Shown: piece by piece, positions 39,925 through 49,324 of the stretch
How positions within the stretch are numbered: the first letter of the stretch is position 1
How the letters are laid out: each line of letters begins with the position of its first letter
Source: DATAXP01 sp036272935
Lineage (GTDB): Bacteria > Planctomycetota > Planctomycetia > Pirellulales > PNKZ01
Reading direction: 5' to 3'
Length of the DNA: 64,000 bases
NCBI GenBank assembly: GCA_036272935.1
Contig: DATAXP010000023.1
Span: forward strand, 86,362 to 150,361
Position numbers and translations under genes: made by a program
Notes under the pieces: model-generated
Seen by the model: the letters and a program-made list of their open reading frames with translations, nothing else
Databases searched by the model: none
Told to the model about the DNA's origin: nothing

Positions 39925-42900
39925 CTACTGCTCATCGCCGCCGCGGGCCAGCGTATTCGGCGGCCGCACGTGCAACATTAGCGGCGGCGAGGCCTGCGGA
40001 CCCGGGCTGTTCTTCGTTCCACGGGCCGCCTTGGTCGCGGCAAAGCACGTACGATCGGTCTCCGGCACCCAGCGGGCCGCCTTCAGGAAGATTTCCCGCT
40101 CGCTTTGCCCGGCGGGAATCAGGATGCCGTTAAGCCCGATGTTGTCGACGATCACGCCGTGCGGCAGGTTGTCGACGTCGAACGCCACGGGCCCATCGAA
40201 TCCGTTGCGTTCGATCCGCAACTTGGCGGGGGTTGTCGTCCCCGGGGCGATCGTCACTTCGGCTGGTTCAAGGAACACCCGCAGCGATGGTGCCTCGGCA
40301 ACCGTCACCTTGGTGATCGAGTTCACTTCCTTGGTCATTTCCTTGCCGTCGAGCATCGCAGTGGCAGTGATCTTTACCTTCGACCAGTCGGCGTCCTTGG
40401 CAGCTTTGTCCATGCCGGCGCCAACGGTCAACACACTTTGCGCGTCGTTGTGGCCGGCTTGGATCACGATCGGCGACGTGACCGTGAACCCTTCGGGAAC
40501 GCCGCGGAGATCCACGCGGATGTCCTCGTCGTAGCCGTCGATCCGTTCGGCCCGGAATGCCAGCGCGGTACCGCTGCCGGCGTTAACGGTGGCGCGCGCG
40601 CTTGCCAGGCGAACCTGGAAGTCGGGCTTGCGTGGCCGCACCGTGAGCCGGTAGGCGAATCGATCGCCCGAGAAGCCACGCACGTCGCTCACGCGCACCA
40701 GGTAGCTGCCGTCGGCCGGGGCAGTGAACGTGAGCCGCGAGTCGGAGCCAAGTCCCCGTTGGCCTTCGTCATCGTTGGTGTAGAACAGCTTATGCTGCGG
40801 CAGGCCGTTGGGTGTGAGCATCGTTCCCGGCGGATGTGCTTCGACGATGTAGCACGGCTCGTCGAGCGGGTGGGCCGTGGCGCTGGTGTCGAAGTACGTC
40901 CGCCGCTTGCCGTTCATGCTATAGAACTGAAACCCCGAGTCGGGCCCCTGCGGCATCTGAAAGATCTTGCACACTTCGCCTTGCAGGTACATGTATTCAT
41001 TCAGTTCCATCTCTTCCCAATTCTTTACGCGCACCGCGGGCGCGTCGGACGTGATCGGACGGAACGTGACGTACGAATCGAGCACCGCCTGTAACAGCGC
41101 GCGTTCGACCGGCTTTCCGGCGGCGTCGAGCACTTCGATTTTGGTATCGACCGGCGATCCGCGTCGCGAGGCCATCGTTTCGATGACCAACTCCTGTCCT
41201 TTGCGGGCATCGAACCGAAACAGATCGACATCTTCGCGCGATTTGCCGCCGGGCATGATCCGCCCGTCAACATTCGCTCCGCCGGCGCCGGCGATTGTCG
41301 GCAGCCGCGTGGCGTGCTTTGGATCGCCGTTCGGTTCGGCCTCGAGCAGTTCCGGCTCGTTGCTCACCAGCGCCTTGAAGTCGCGCAGCGTCCGGTAGCG
41401 CTCGGCGTCGATCGGCACGGCGACCTCGCCGGCTGCGGTGGCAGCGAACTTCACCGACTTCGCCTCGGCCGGCAGGTTGTAGCCGACCAGTTCGACCGTC
41501 GCCTCCTTAGCCGTTGTCACGCTCAGCGGATACACGCCGGTCACGTACGGGAACGCCCCGACCGTGAGCCGATAGAAACTCTTCGGCGACCCCATCGCCA
41601 ACAGGTCCTGCACGCGCACCGTGTAGCGGCCCGCCGTCGGGAACGTGTAGCCGATGAGCGGATCGTTCTGGCCGTCGAAGTCGTTATTGCTGGCGATCAC
41701 CTCCCCGGCCGGGTCCAGCAGCGTGAGCGTCGCGTTCAGCTCCGAACCGATCCGCTTGGCCATCAGCTCGAAGACGATCGTTTGGCCCGCTTTGGCCTCG
41801 AATGCGTAATGGTCGCCGTCGCCGGGCCGATCGATGACGCCCCACAGGCCTCGCGGCATCTCGTCCAGCGGCATCGCGCGGCGGTGATCGTCGTTCGGCT
41901 CATGCTCAACCACCTGCGGCAGATCGTCGATGTACACGGGCAGTTCGACCGTGGCGCCACTGTTGCCGGCAAGCGAGAGCATGTAGGTGCCCCGCGGAAC
42001 CTTCGCGCCGACCATCACGCGGCAGACACGCTCGGTCGGCCGGGCCGGATCGAACGGCAGCAATTCGATCTTCGAGCCGTTCGCCTTTGGGCTGAGCCCC
42101 TTGATCTTGGCCGACGTCGCGGCGGCGAGGTTCTTGCCCGACAGCTTCAACATCACCGGCGTGCCGCGCTCGATGCCGCGCGGTTCGATCGCCAGCAGTT
42201 CGGGCTTCGGCGGCTCGACAAGCTTGCCGGTCATGGTGTCGTACAGGTTCCAGGCGCCATCAAGGCGAGCAACCGCCACCGACTTGCTGTCCGGCGCGAT
42301 CGCCAAGGCCTGCGGCCAATCGCTTTGCTTTTCAAGCTGGCGCGTCTCGGTGTATTGCTTTGTGTTCCAGAGGCGCACGCTGCGGTCCTCGCCGCTGCTG
42401 GCCAGCGTTTTGCCATCGCGCGAGTAGGCCAACCGCAGCACCGCCCCTTCGTGGGCGAACCGTGTGACGACCAGCGGATTCGTGTTCTCGGCCGCGGTGT
42501 CGCTGAGCGCCCACACACGGATGCGGTTGTCGACGCCGCCGGCGGCCAGGTGCTTGCCATCGGAGCTGAACGCCAGCGTGTACTGGTCCTTGAGCGGCTG
42601 CGAGAGCGTGTCGAGACGGGCTCCGGTCTTCACGTCCCACAGCTTCACGGTGCGATCGCCACTGGCACTGGCCAGGATGGGGCGCGTGGGGTGAAACGCC
42701 AGGTCGTAGATCGCGCCGTTGTGGCCGATGAACGACCGCAGCTCTTTGCCGCTGGCCACGTCCCACAGAATGATCCGCTGATCGTAGCTGCCGGTGGCCA
42801 ACTGCTTGCCATCGGGCGACAGGGCCACGGCATACAGGCTGTCCTTGTGGCCGGCGAACCGCCGCACCAGCGTGCCGTCGGCGACATTCCACAGCGTCGC

Positions 42901-43512
42901 CTCGCCGGCCATGCTCGGCTCACCGGACGCCACCGCCAAGCGCTTGCCGTCGGTCGAGAAGGCAACGTTCGTCACGCTACCCGTCAGCTCGCCGATCCGC
43001 CGCACCAGCGTGCGGCTCAGCGGGTCGATAAGTTGCACCTCGCCGTATCCGGCCAGGGCAAGCAGCTTGCCGTCCGGGCTGAACGCCGCGGCAGTGATCG
43101 CCCGGCGAGCAGGAACGATGGTCTTGATTTTTGGGGTGACAAGCTTCTTCGGCTCGATCGGTTCGCTCGTCGGTGCTGGAGCGCCGGCGTCGATCCAGCG
43201 CACGATCACGGCAATCTCATCCGCTGAAAGCTGATCGCTATCCTTCGGTGGCATGGCGGGCTTGGCCTTGCCGGTGAGCATTTGTGCCAGGCGGCTTTTC
43301 TCGCTCGAGCCGGGGACAATCGCCGCCCCGCTCTCGCCACCCTTCAGCAAGGCGGCGTGGGTTTCAAGCACCACCCCCTTTTCGGGATCGTCGGCCCCGT
43401 GGCAGGCGACGCAATACTTCTGCAGCAACGGTGCGACGTCACGATTGTAATCGGGCGCCTCCGCCGCGACGGCGACGGACGTGCAGGCAAGCAAAACGAT
43501 GAGCGATCGCAT
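39925..43512 (-). CDS. Planctomycete cytochrome c / WD40 / PPC-domain protein
   Basis: 1195 residues. A signal peptide (1-18) precedes a planctomycete-type cytochrome c domain (about 20-115) with one heme motif CVACH (34-38) and a later Met-rich AKPAMPPKDS that could give the axial Met. WD40 repeats follow (about 135-430), then Ig-like segments, two pre-peptidase C-terminal (PPC) domains (EPNDDHRRAMPLDEMPRGLWGVIDRPGDGDHYAFEA near 540, a second near 760), and a beta-rich C-terminus. It probably acts in the periplasm with the DUF1549/DUF1553 protein upstream, 16 nt away. The substrate is unknown; proposals in the literature centre on complex polysaccharide use. Confidence 0.85.
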   Translation of the reverse strand: MRSLIVLLACTSVAVAAEAPDYNRDVAPLLQKYCVACHGADDPEKGVVLETHAALLKGGESGAAIVPGSSEKSRLAQMLTGKAKPAMPPKDSDQLSADEIAVIVRWIDAGAPAPTSEPIEPKKLVTPKIKTIVPARRAITAAAFSPDGKLLALAGYGEVQLIDPLSRTLVRRIGELTGSVTNVAFSTDGKRLAVASGEPSMAGEATLWNVADGTLVRRFAGHKDSLYAVALSPDGKQLATGSYDQRIILWDVASGKELRSFIGHNGAIYDLAFHPTRPILASASGDRTVKLWDVKTGARLDTLSQPLKDQYTLAFSSDGKHLAAGGVDNRIRVWALSDTAAENTNPLVVTRFAHEGAVLRLAYSRDGKTLASSGEDRSVRLWNTKQYTETRQLEKQSDWPQALAIAPDSKSVAVARLDGAWNLYDTMTGKLVEPPKPELLAIEPRGIERGTPVMLKLSGKNLAAATSAKIKGLSPKANGSKIELLPFDPARPTERVCRVMVGAKVPRGTYMLSLAGNSGATVELPVYIDDLPQVVEHEPNDDHRRAMPLDEMPRGLWGVIDRPGDGDHYAFEAKAGQTIVFELMAKRIGSELNATLTLLDPAGEVIASNNDFDGQNDPLIGYTFPTAGRYTVRVQDLLAMGSPKSFYRLTVGAFPYVTGVYPLSVTTAKEATVELVGYNLPAEAKSVKFAATAAGEVAVPIDAERYRTLRDFKALVSNEPELLEAEPNGDPKHATRLPTIAGAGGANVDGRIMPGGKSREDVDLFRFDARKGQELVIETMASRRGSPVDTKIEVLDAAGKPVERALLQAVLDSYVTFRPITSDAPAVRVKNWEEMELNEYMYLQGEVCKIFQMPQGPDSGFQFYSMNGKRRTYFDTSATAHPLDEPCYIVEAHPPGTMLTPNGLPQHKLFYTNDDEGQRGLGSDSRLTFTAPADGSYLVRVSDVRGFSGDRFAYRLTVRPRKPDFQVRLASARATVNAGSGTALAFRAERIDGYDEDIRVDLRGVPEGFTVTSPIVIQAGHNDAQSVLTVGAGMDKAAKDADWSKVKITATAMLDGKEMTKEVNSITKVTVAEAPSLRVFLEPAEVTIAPGTTTPAKLRIERNGFDGPVAFDVDNLPHGVIVDNIGLNGILIPAGQSEREIFLKAARWVPETDRTCFAATKAARGTKNSPGPQASPPLMLHVRPPNTLARGGDEQ

Positions 43513-43528
43513 GGATGCGGCTCGATAT

Positions 43529-45988
43529 TTAATGATTGAATAGAAACTCTTTGCTGCTCAGCAGACCCCAGAGCATGTCTTCCAGCACCAGGCGTCGCTC
43601 GGCGTCGCTTGCTGCTGCGATAATGCTTGCCATCTCGCGGCGCTCGCGCTCGGTGGGCTGCCGCGACAAGGCCGACAGGTACGCTTCGTCGACGATTTTT
43701 TCCGGCGGAGTCTTTGCATCGAGCCACCGATCGATCACGTTGCCCTTGGCTTGCAGCTTGGTGTTCAGCGTGTTGCCGTTCGAGATGTGCAGCACCTGCA
43801 CCATCGACGGCTCGCTGCTCCGTTCGCACTCGCAGGTGACGTCGCGCTCCGGTCGGCCGAAGGCTTGCAGGAAGTACGAAACGACCATCGAATCGGGCAA
43901 TTGCAGTGCCCGCCAGCCGGTTGGGTAGCCGGGGAAGTCGGTCGGCTTGCCGGTTACCTGGCTCACGGCGTCGAGCATCACCTCGGCCATCAACCGCTTC
44001 GGATAGTAGCGCGAGTAGAAACGCCGATCCTGCGCGTTGGCTGGCAGCGGCTTGCTGGATCGCTGATACGTGTGCGATTGCAGAACCGTGCGCATCAGCG
44101 ATTTCAGATCGAACTTGTGCTCGACCAGGTAATTCGCCGCCGCGGTGAGCAACTTTTCATTGCTCGCCGGGTTCGTGAGCCGCATGTCGTCGACCATTTC
44201 CACCAGGCCGACGCCCAGGTAATTCGCCCACACGCGATTGGTGATCGACCGGGCGAAGTACGGATTCTCCGGGGCGGTGAGCCAAGCGGCCAGGTGCTCG
44301 CGGCGGTCGGCCGGCGAGTCGATCGGCATCACGGCGCCGTCGAGCGGCGTCGGCGGCTGCGGCTTGCCGGTCAGCGGCTGCACCAGGTCGCCGTCGGTCG
44401 CGGCGAAGATGATCGCCCCGTCGCCAGGCGACTGTTTGGTGCGCACCCGGGCATACAGGTTGGCCATCGCGTAGTACTGGTTGTTGGTCCACTTTTCAAG
44501 GGGATGGTTGTGGCAGCGGGCGCAGTTGATGCTCATCCCCAGGAACGCCACCGTGGTCGTCTCGGCCAGGTCCAACGGGTCTTTGTGCAGCACAAAGAAG
44601 TTGGCGGCGCCGTTTTCGAGCGTGTGGCCGCGGGCCGTGACCAGCTCGCGCACCATCACGTCCCACGGTGTGTCGGCCTCGACATGCCGGCGAATCCACG
44701 AATAGTACGCCCACATCTGCGTCGAGCGCGGATCGCCCCCCTCGGCAGCCCGGCTCTTAAGCTTCTCGCTGTTGACCAGCAGCAGGTCGGCCCATTGGTA
44801 CGTCCAAAAATCGACGAACTCGGGCCGGGCCAGCAGCGATTCGATGAGCCGATCGCGCTTGTCGGGCGAACGGTCGGCAGCGAACGCGGCGGCCTCGTCG
44901 GCCGTCGGCAGCATGCCGATCGTGTCGAGCGTGGCTCGGCGAATGAACTCGTGATCGTTGCACTCGGGCGATGGCGGAATGTTCAGCGCCTCGAGCTTGT
45001 CGAGCACCTGCTCGTCGATGAAGTTGCGGCGCGGCGCGCTGGCAAAGATCTTCGGATCGACCTTTTGCTTGTACGGTGCCGTGACGGTGGCGATGACCAC
45101 CTTGCTCAGGTACCAGGCGGTGATCGCTCCCTCGCCGTGGCCGACGATCTTCACGCCGCCGGTATCGCCGACCTGCGCGACCGACTCATTAGTGCTGGTG
45201 TAGCGCGCCCAGCGAGTGACGTCTTCAGTATGGCCATCGGTGAAGTGAGCACGCACGACGAGTTGCTGATTATCGCCCGGCTCGAGCACAGTCGCCTCGG
45301 GCAGAATCTCGATCCGCACGATGCGCGTGTCGTTGGCCTGCGGCGCGGGCGTGTCGGCGGCGATCCATTCGGATAGCACGCGGTACTCGAGCGAATCGGG
45401 CTTGAAGCGCGTGCCACCCTTGTGCGGCAGCATGCTCGTGGGCTTCGTGAGCACGAGGCTGCGCCCCGGATCGCTGGGCACAATGCGGCGACCGCGGGCC
45501 TGGCGGGTGATCACCTGGTAATCGCCTTCGGGATCGTAGCCGAGCAGCGAAATCTTGAAGCCCCCCTTGCCCGCCTGCGCACCGTGGCAAGGCCCGGTGC
45601 TGCAACCGGCCTTGGCCATCACGCTTTCGACGTGATTGCGGAAACTCCAGCGGAACGGCTTGTCGAGTCCGACGACCGTTATCTCAGCCGTGGCTTGGCG
45701 ATCGCCGGCTTTCGCTGTGATCGTTGCGGTGCCGTTGCCGACCGGCCGCGCGATGCCGTCCTCGACGACGACCACCTTGGGATTGCTCGATGAAAACTCG
45801 ACTCCCTCGGTTACCTGGCCCACGAACTGACCGTCGTGCTGCCGCTCGACGAGAATCCGCTCGCGCGCTTCAGCGTCGGAGAGCGTGAACTTCTCGGGCA
45901 GCAGCACCAGCCGCTCATGTTCGGCGGCGTGCAGCGCGGAAGGAATGGCCAACAAGCCGGCCAGCAGAACGAAACGTGCGCAGAGCAT
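43529..45988 (-). CDS. DUF1549/DUF1553 protein with Ig-like domain
   Basis: 819 residues. A signal peptide (1-22) precedes a bacterial Ig-like (Big_2) region (about 28-105) and a short segment with CSTGPCHG (heme-like CxxxCH). DUF1549 spans about 320-530 and contains the heme-like motif INCARCHNHPLEKW (CARCH near 490). DUF1553 spans about 570-810, with NPYFARSITNRVWANYLGVGLV, TCECERSSEPSMVQ and the terminal LLSSKEFLFNH typical of the family. GAGGAGGT lies upstream of the ATG. It is flanked by cytochrome/WD40 (downstream) and DUF1501 (upstream) genes on the same strand: one functional set. Confidence 0.88.
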   Translation of the reverse strand: MLCARFVLLAGLLAIPSALHAAEHERLVLLPEKFTLSDAEARERILVERQHDGQFVGQVTEGVEFSSSNPKVVVVEDGIARPVGNGTATITAKAGDRQATAEITVVGLDKPFRWSFRNHVESVMAKAGCSTGPCHGAQAGKGGFKISLLGYDPEGDYQVITRQARGRRIVPSDPGRSLVLTKPTSMLPHKGGTRFKPDSLEYRVLSEWIAADTPAPQANDTRIVRIEILPEATVLEPGDNQQLVVRAHFTDGHTEDVTRWARYTSTNESVAQVGDTGGVKIVGHGEGAITAWYLSKVVIATVTAPYKQKVDPKIFASAPRRNFIDEQVLDKLEALNIPPSPECNDHEFIRRATLDTIGMLPTADEAAAFAADRSPDKRDRLIESLLARPEFVDFWTYQWADLLLVNSEKLKSRAAEGGDPRSTQMWAYYSWIRRHVEADTPWDVMVRELVTARGHTLENGAANFFVLHKDPLDLAETTTVAFLGMSINCARCHNHPLEKWTNNQYYAMANLYARVRTKQSPGDGAIIFAATDGDLVQPLTGKPQPPTPLDGAVMPIDSPADRREHLAAWLTAPENPYFARSITNRVWANYLGVGLVEMVDDMRLTNPASNEKLLTAAANYLVEHKFDLKSLMRTVLQSHTYQRSSKPLPANAQDRRFYSRYYPKRLMAEVMLDAVSQVTGKPTDFPGYPTGWRALQLPDSMVVSYFLQAFGRPERDVTCECERSSEPSMVQVLHISNGNTLNTKLQAKGNVIDRWLDAKTPPEKIVDEAYLSALSRQPTERERREMASIIAAASDAERRLVLEDMLWGLLSSKEFLFNH

Positions 45989-46119
45989 TCAGCCGTTACC
46001 TCCTCGGCGCTCCGTGGGGAGAGCTGGCCGAACGGTCGACTTGTCGCCGCGGTCATCGGCAGTGGAACCCGCCCTACCCAGCCGGAGGCGGCGCCGATGC
46101 GCGACTCATATCATCACGC

Positions 46120-46143
46120 GCGTCGCAAGCGACGCGGCTAAAC
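46120..46143. repeat. TTAGCC/GCGTCGC palindrome, copy C (partial)
   Basis: GCGTCGC-AA-GCGACGC (46120-46135) plus GGCTAAAC, nearly identical to copy A. It ends 2 nt before the stop codon of the DUF1501 gene, in the gap between that gene and the DUF1549/DUF1553 gene. Confidence 0.8.
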
Positions 46144-46144
46144 T

Positions 46145-47524
46145 TTAGAACAACTCTTTGATCTCGTGCTTGCCGAAGTCCACTAGCGCGAATGGCCGCT
46201 TCTGCGGGCCCGGCAGGTGCGCTTCAAGGTTCAATCCCAGGCTGTGGAAGATCGTCGCCACCACTTCGCTCGGGTCGGTCGGACGCTCGGCCGGCACGCC
46301 GCCGATTTGATCGCTGCGACCCACCACGCGGCCGCCCTTCACGCCGCCGCCGGCAAAACCAACCGTCCAGCATCCTGGCCAGTGATCGCGGCCGCCGGCC
46401 GGATTGACGCGCGGCGTGCGGCCGAACTCGGCCAGGTTCGCCACCAGCGTCGTCTCGAGCATGCCGCGCTGCGACAGGTCTTCGAGCAGAGCACTGTAGC
46501 CTTGATCGTACATCGGCGCGACGATGTCGCGCATCCCTTCGATGCTCGTGAACGGCTTGCTGCCGTGGATATCCCAAGTGATTTCATCGAACACCGTGAG
46601 AAACGTGTTGAGCGTGACAAAGCGTACGCCGGCTTCGATCAACCGCCGCGAGAGCAGGCAGCACTGGCCGAAGCGGTTCATGCCGTAGCGCTCGCGCACC
46701 TTCTGCGGCTCCTTCGACAGGTCGAACGCTTCGCGGGCCTGTGTGCTGGTCATCAGGCGGAACGCCGCCTGGAAGTTGCTGTCGAGCAATTGAGCGTCGT
46801 CGCTGGCCTCGAAGTTCTTTACCGTCTGATCGACGATGTCGCGCAGCCGCTGGCGGCGCGAAAGCCGCGCTTCGCCGATCTCCGCCGGCGGTAGCAGGTC
46901 GGGAACCTGGAAGTTCGGCTTCGAAGGATCCGCCATCAACACGAACGGATCGTTCGCCTTGCCCAGGAATCCCGCATCCTGTCCGTGCGGCAGGTTGCCG
47001 CCAGTGCGACCCATCGGCTCGGGCAGGATCACGTGGGCCGGCAGATCGGTCTTGCGCCCGCGCAGGTAGCTCACCACGCAACCGGCGTGCGGCGTGTTGA
47101 TGCCGCCGGTGAACAGCCGCCCGGTTTGCATCATCTGGTGGCCGGTGTCGTGCACGGCCGCGGCGGTGTGAAAACAGCTCCGCACGAGCGAGTACTTGTC
47201 GGCGTGCCGGGCCATCTGCGGAAAGATTTCCGAAATCTGGATGTCGGGCGCGCTGGTGGTGATCGGCTTGAACGGGCCGCGAATCTCGGCTGGCGCCTCG
47301 GGCTTCATGTCCCAGGTATCGATCTGGCTGGGAGCGCCGAGGTTGAAGATCATGATGCACGAACGATTGTCGTCGCGCTTCGGGTCGACTTTTCCCTGGG
47401 CCTGGGCGGCGATCATATCGGCCAGCGACAGGCCGACAGCCCCTAAGGTGCCGACCTGCAAAAAGTCGCGGCGGCTAATGCCATCGCAGGTATGGGCCAC
47501 GCCCTTTCCGGTGACGTTGAGCAT
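46145..47524 (-). CDS. DUF1501 protein with Tat signal (sulfatase-like fold)
   Basis: 459 residues. The N-terminus carries a twin-arginine signal, SRRDFLQVGTLGAVGLSLADM, then the DUF1501 body: SCIMIFNLGAPSQIDTWDMKPEAP, TGGINTPHAGCVVSYLRGR, FGQCCLLSRRLIEAGVRFVTLN, and GRDHWPGCWTVGFAGGGVKGGRVVGRSD near the C-terminus. DUF1501 is distantly related to the alkaline-phosphatase/sulfatase superfamily; no activity has been assigned by me. ATG 47524 (MLNVTGKGVAHTCDG) has GGGAG 9 nt upstream; an in-frame start at 47566 is possible. Probably exported folded by Tat and paired with the DUF1549/DUF1553 gene downstream. Confidence 0.88.
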   Translation of the reverse strand: MLNVTGKGVAHTCDGISRRDFLQVGTLGAVGLSLADMIAAQAQGKVDPKRDDNRSCIMIFNLGAPSQIDTWDMKPEAPAEIRGPFKPITTSAPDIQISEIFPQMARHADKYSLVRSCFHTAAAVHDTGHQMMQTGRLFTGGINTPHAGCVVSYLRGRKTDLPAHVILPEPMGRTGGNLPHGQDAGFLGKANDPFVLMADPSKPNFQVPDLLPPAEIGEARLSRRQRLRDIVDQTVKNFEASDDAQLLDSNFQAAFRLMTSTQAREAFDLSKEPQKVRERYGMNRFGQCCLLSRRLIEAGVRFVTLNTFLTVFDEITWDIHGSKPFTSIEGMRDIVAPMYDQGYSALLEDLSQRGMLETTLVANLAEFGRTPRVNPAGGRDHWPGCWTVGFAGGGVKGGRVVGRSDQIGGVPAERPTDPSEVVATIFHSLGLNLEAHLPGPQKRPFALVDFGKHEIKELF

Positions 47525-47616
47525 CAAGGCGTTCTCCCGAGGGAAGCAGGTGGGGCCGGGGTTCAAAAATCGGCTGGCAGGCTAGAACTTTAGTGTTACC
47601 GGGGTTGCCAGGGAAG

Positions 47617-49323
47617 TCAATTCTTTGTGGGAGTTTGCGGCGACGAATCGAGAGGCTGGCCGCGGTTTCTGCGAATTTCGAGCAGTGCCGCCTGCGAGGC
47701 TCGGTAGAACTCGAGTGCTTGGGCGCGCTCGTCGAACTGCCGGTGCTCGAGTTCGTCGATTTGCTCGTCGATCCGTTTGAGCAGCCAGTCCGCGCTCGCC
47801 TCGGCGTAGGGCAGCCGGCCGTCGACGGCGACGAACACTGGATTGGTGTGGGCCAGGGCGTCGGGCCGATCGGCGGGCGATTTCGATCCACAGCGCGCGG
47901 CGATCCATAGCGGCCGGTCAACGGCGACTGGTGCCTCGAACTCGAACCACTTCTGGTCCATGTTCTTGGCAATGTCGCGGCGCGCGAAGCTCTGGCCGTT
48001 GACAATCAACTCGACATAGCTGATCGGCGCCACAAGGGTGCGCACGCGTGCTCGCGCCTTGAAGGGGGGCGAATCGCCAGCGCTGCGGGAAATCACATCA
48101 CCGGGGCGATGGCCATCGACTTCCAGCAGCAATAGCGGGCCGGTGGTGAAGAAGCTCCGCCCTTCGGCGGCCGCTCGTGCCCAGCCGACCGCATCGGGAC
48201 GTTCGGAACTATGAACGTAGGTGCGGCAGTCGCCCAACACACGGCAGAACGGGTAGTCGCAAGCGCCGACGGCTGGAAAGCGGCAGCCAATGTTGAGCAT
48301 GTGGTACCAGCCTTCGAGCCCGATACCGCGGTAATCGGCAAATTGCAGCAATTCGACGCCGTCGGTGGCCTGTTGTGCGAAGTCGAGGTAAATTTCGCCG
48401 CCGTTGCCACCGTGCAGATTGAACGAGCAGCCCGCGAGCTTGCGGGCCTCGCCAGCCATCGCGCCTAATATGGGCCAGCGATTCGGATCGACCGACTGCC
48501 CTTCCAGCAGAGTGCGCGCGTGCAGCACCATGCCCACGTGGCCGTAGCTGGCGGTGACGTATTCCTGCCCCGAGGCGATCGTGTAGCCGCCGCGGCTGGC
48601 GATCGCCTCGGCGCCCTGTGTCCGCTGCGGAGCAATCGGCTGCGCTTGCCACTCGCCCGTGTAACTGCGACCGTCGTTGGCAGAGAGCATATAGCCGAAT
48701 TCGATATCCTCAGCGGCGATCAAATCGAGCGCTCGTTCGTCGTCGATCGCATTGCGGCGCGGCAAGTGGATGTGCGTGTCGCCGGAGTAATATCCTTCGG
48801 CGACCATCGGCCTCGTGCGCTCGAGCGATAGCTTCACATCATGCGTTCGCCCGGCAAGCGCCTGCACCGACTCGGCCAATGGGGCGAACTCGAAGCCCTT
48901 CCACACCTCGACGCGCGCCAGGCCCGGCGGCACCGTCACCTCGAACTCGCCGGTGGTGTAGAAGAACCAGCCGTAGTAACGGAACGGTCCTTTGCCCAAG
49001 CGGTTGCCCGCGCGGAACAAGCTCCAATTGGCCAGCGGGTTGTCGCGCGGCTCGTAGTAGTTGCCGTCCGCGCCGACGACGTTCACGCGACAAGGCGTCG
49101 GCTGGCCGGTCGCGCGATCGACCACGGTCGCACGCAGCCGCACCGCGTCGTCACCGAAATAAATCTGCGGCTTGCCTTCGCGCCTGAAGCCAGGGGGCGT
49201 GTGGATGCGCTGCTCGGCGGTGGCATCGACCAATGTCGGCGGCGCAGCCGGCGGATGCGCCCGCGCCGTGACTGCCATTAGCAGCCAGGCGCCGGTGCAC
49301 ACGACAATGTGTTGCCGGAGCAT
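47617..49323 (-). CDS. Secreted CehA/McbA-type (PHP-like) metallohydrolase
   Basis: About 568 residues. A signal peptide (ending VTARAHPP) precedes a beta-rich domain (about 45-170), then a PHP-like catalytic region opening with YYSGDTHIHLPRRN (metal His pair) and later NLHGGNGGEIYLDF and CDYPFCRVLGDCRTYVH. A C-terminal beta region and a helical tail (LLKRIDEQIDELEHRQFDERAQALEF) follow. PHP-type enzymes hydrolyse phosphoesters or similar bonds with two or three metals; the substrate is unknown. ATG 49323 lies 1 nt from the stop of the DUF1501 gene, implying coupled translation. The longer frame upstream overlaps that gene and is rejected. Confidence 0.8.
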   Translation of the reverse strand: MLRQHIVVCTGAWLLMAVTARAHPPAAPPTLVDATAEQRIHTPPGFRREGKPQIYFGDDAVRLRATVVDRATGQPTPCRVNVVGADGNYYEPRDNPLANWSLFRAGNRLGKGPFRYYGWFFYTTGEFEVTVPPGLARVEVWKGFEFAPLAESVQALAGRTHDVKLSLERTRPMVAEGYYSGDTHIHLPRRNAIDDERALDLIAAEDIEFGYMLSANDGRSYTGEWQAQPIAPQRTQGAEAIASRGGYTIASGQEYVTASYGHVGMVLHARTLLEGQSVDPNRWPILGAMAGEARKLAGCSFNLHGGNGGEIYLDFAQQATDGVELLQFADYRGIGLEGWYHMLNIGCRFPAVGACDYPFCRVLGDCRTYVHSSERPDAVGWARAAAEGRSFFTTGPLLLLEVDGHRPGDVISRSAGDSPPFKARARVRTLVAPISYVELIVNGQSFARRDIAKNMDQKWFEFEAPVAVDRPLWIAARCGSKSPADRPDALAHTNPVFVAVDGRLPYAEASADWLLKRIDEQIDELEHRQFDERAQALEFYRASQAALLEIRRNRGQPLDSSPQTPTKN

Positions 49324-49324
49324 G

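Noticed and set aside
41314..43227. 637-codon plus-strand ORF opposite the WD40 gene
   Set aside because: Antisense shadow of the cytochrome/WD40 gene; its translation is Arg/His/Val-rich with no motif or start signal.
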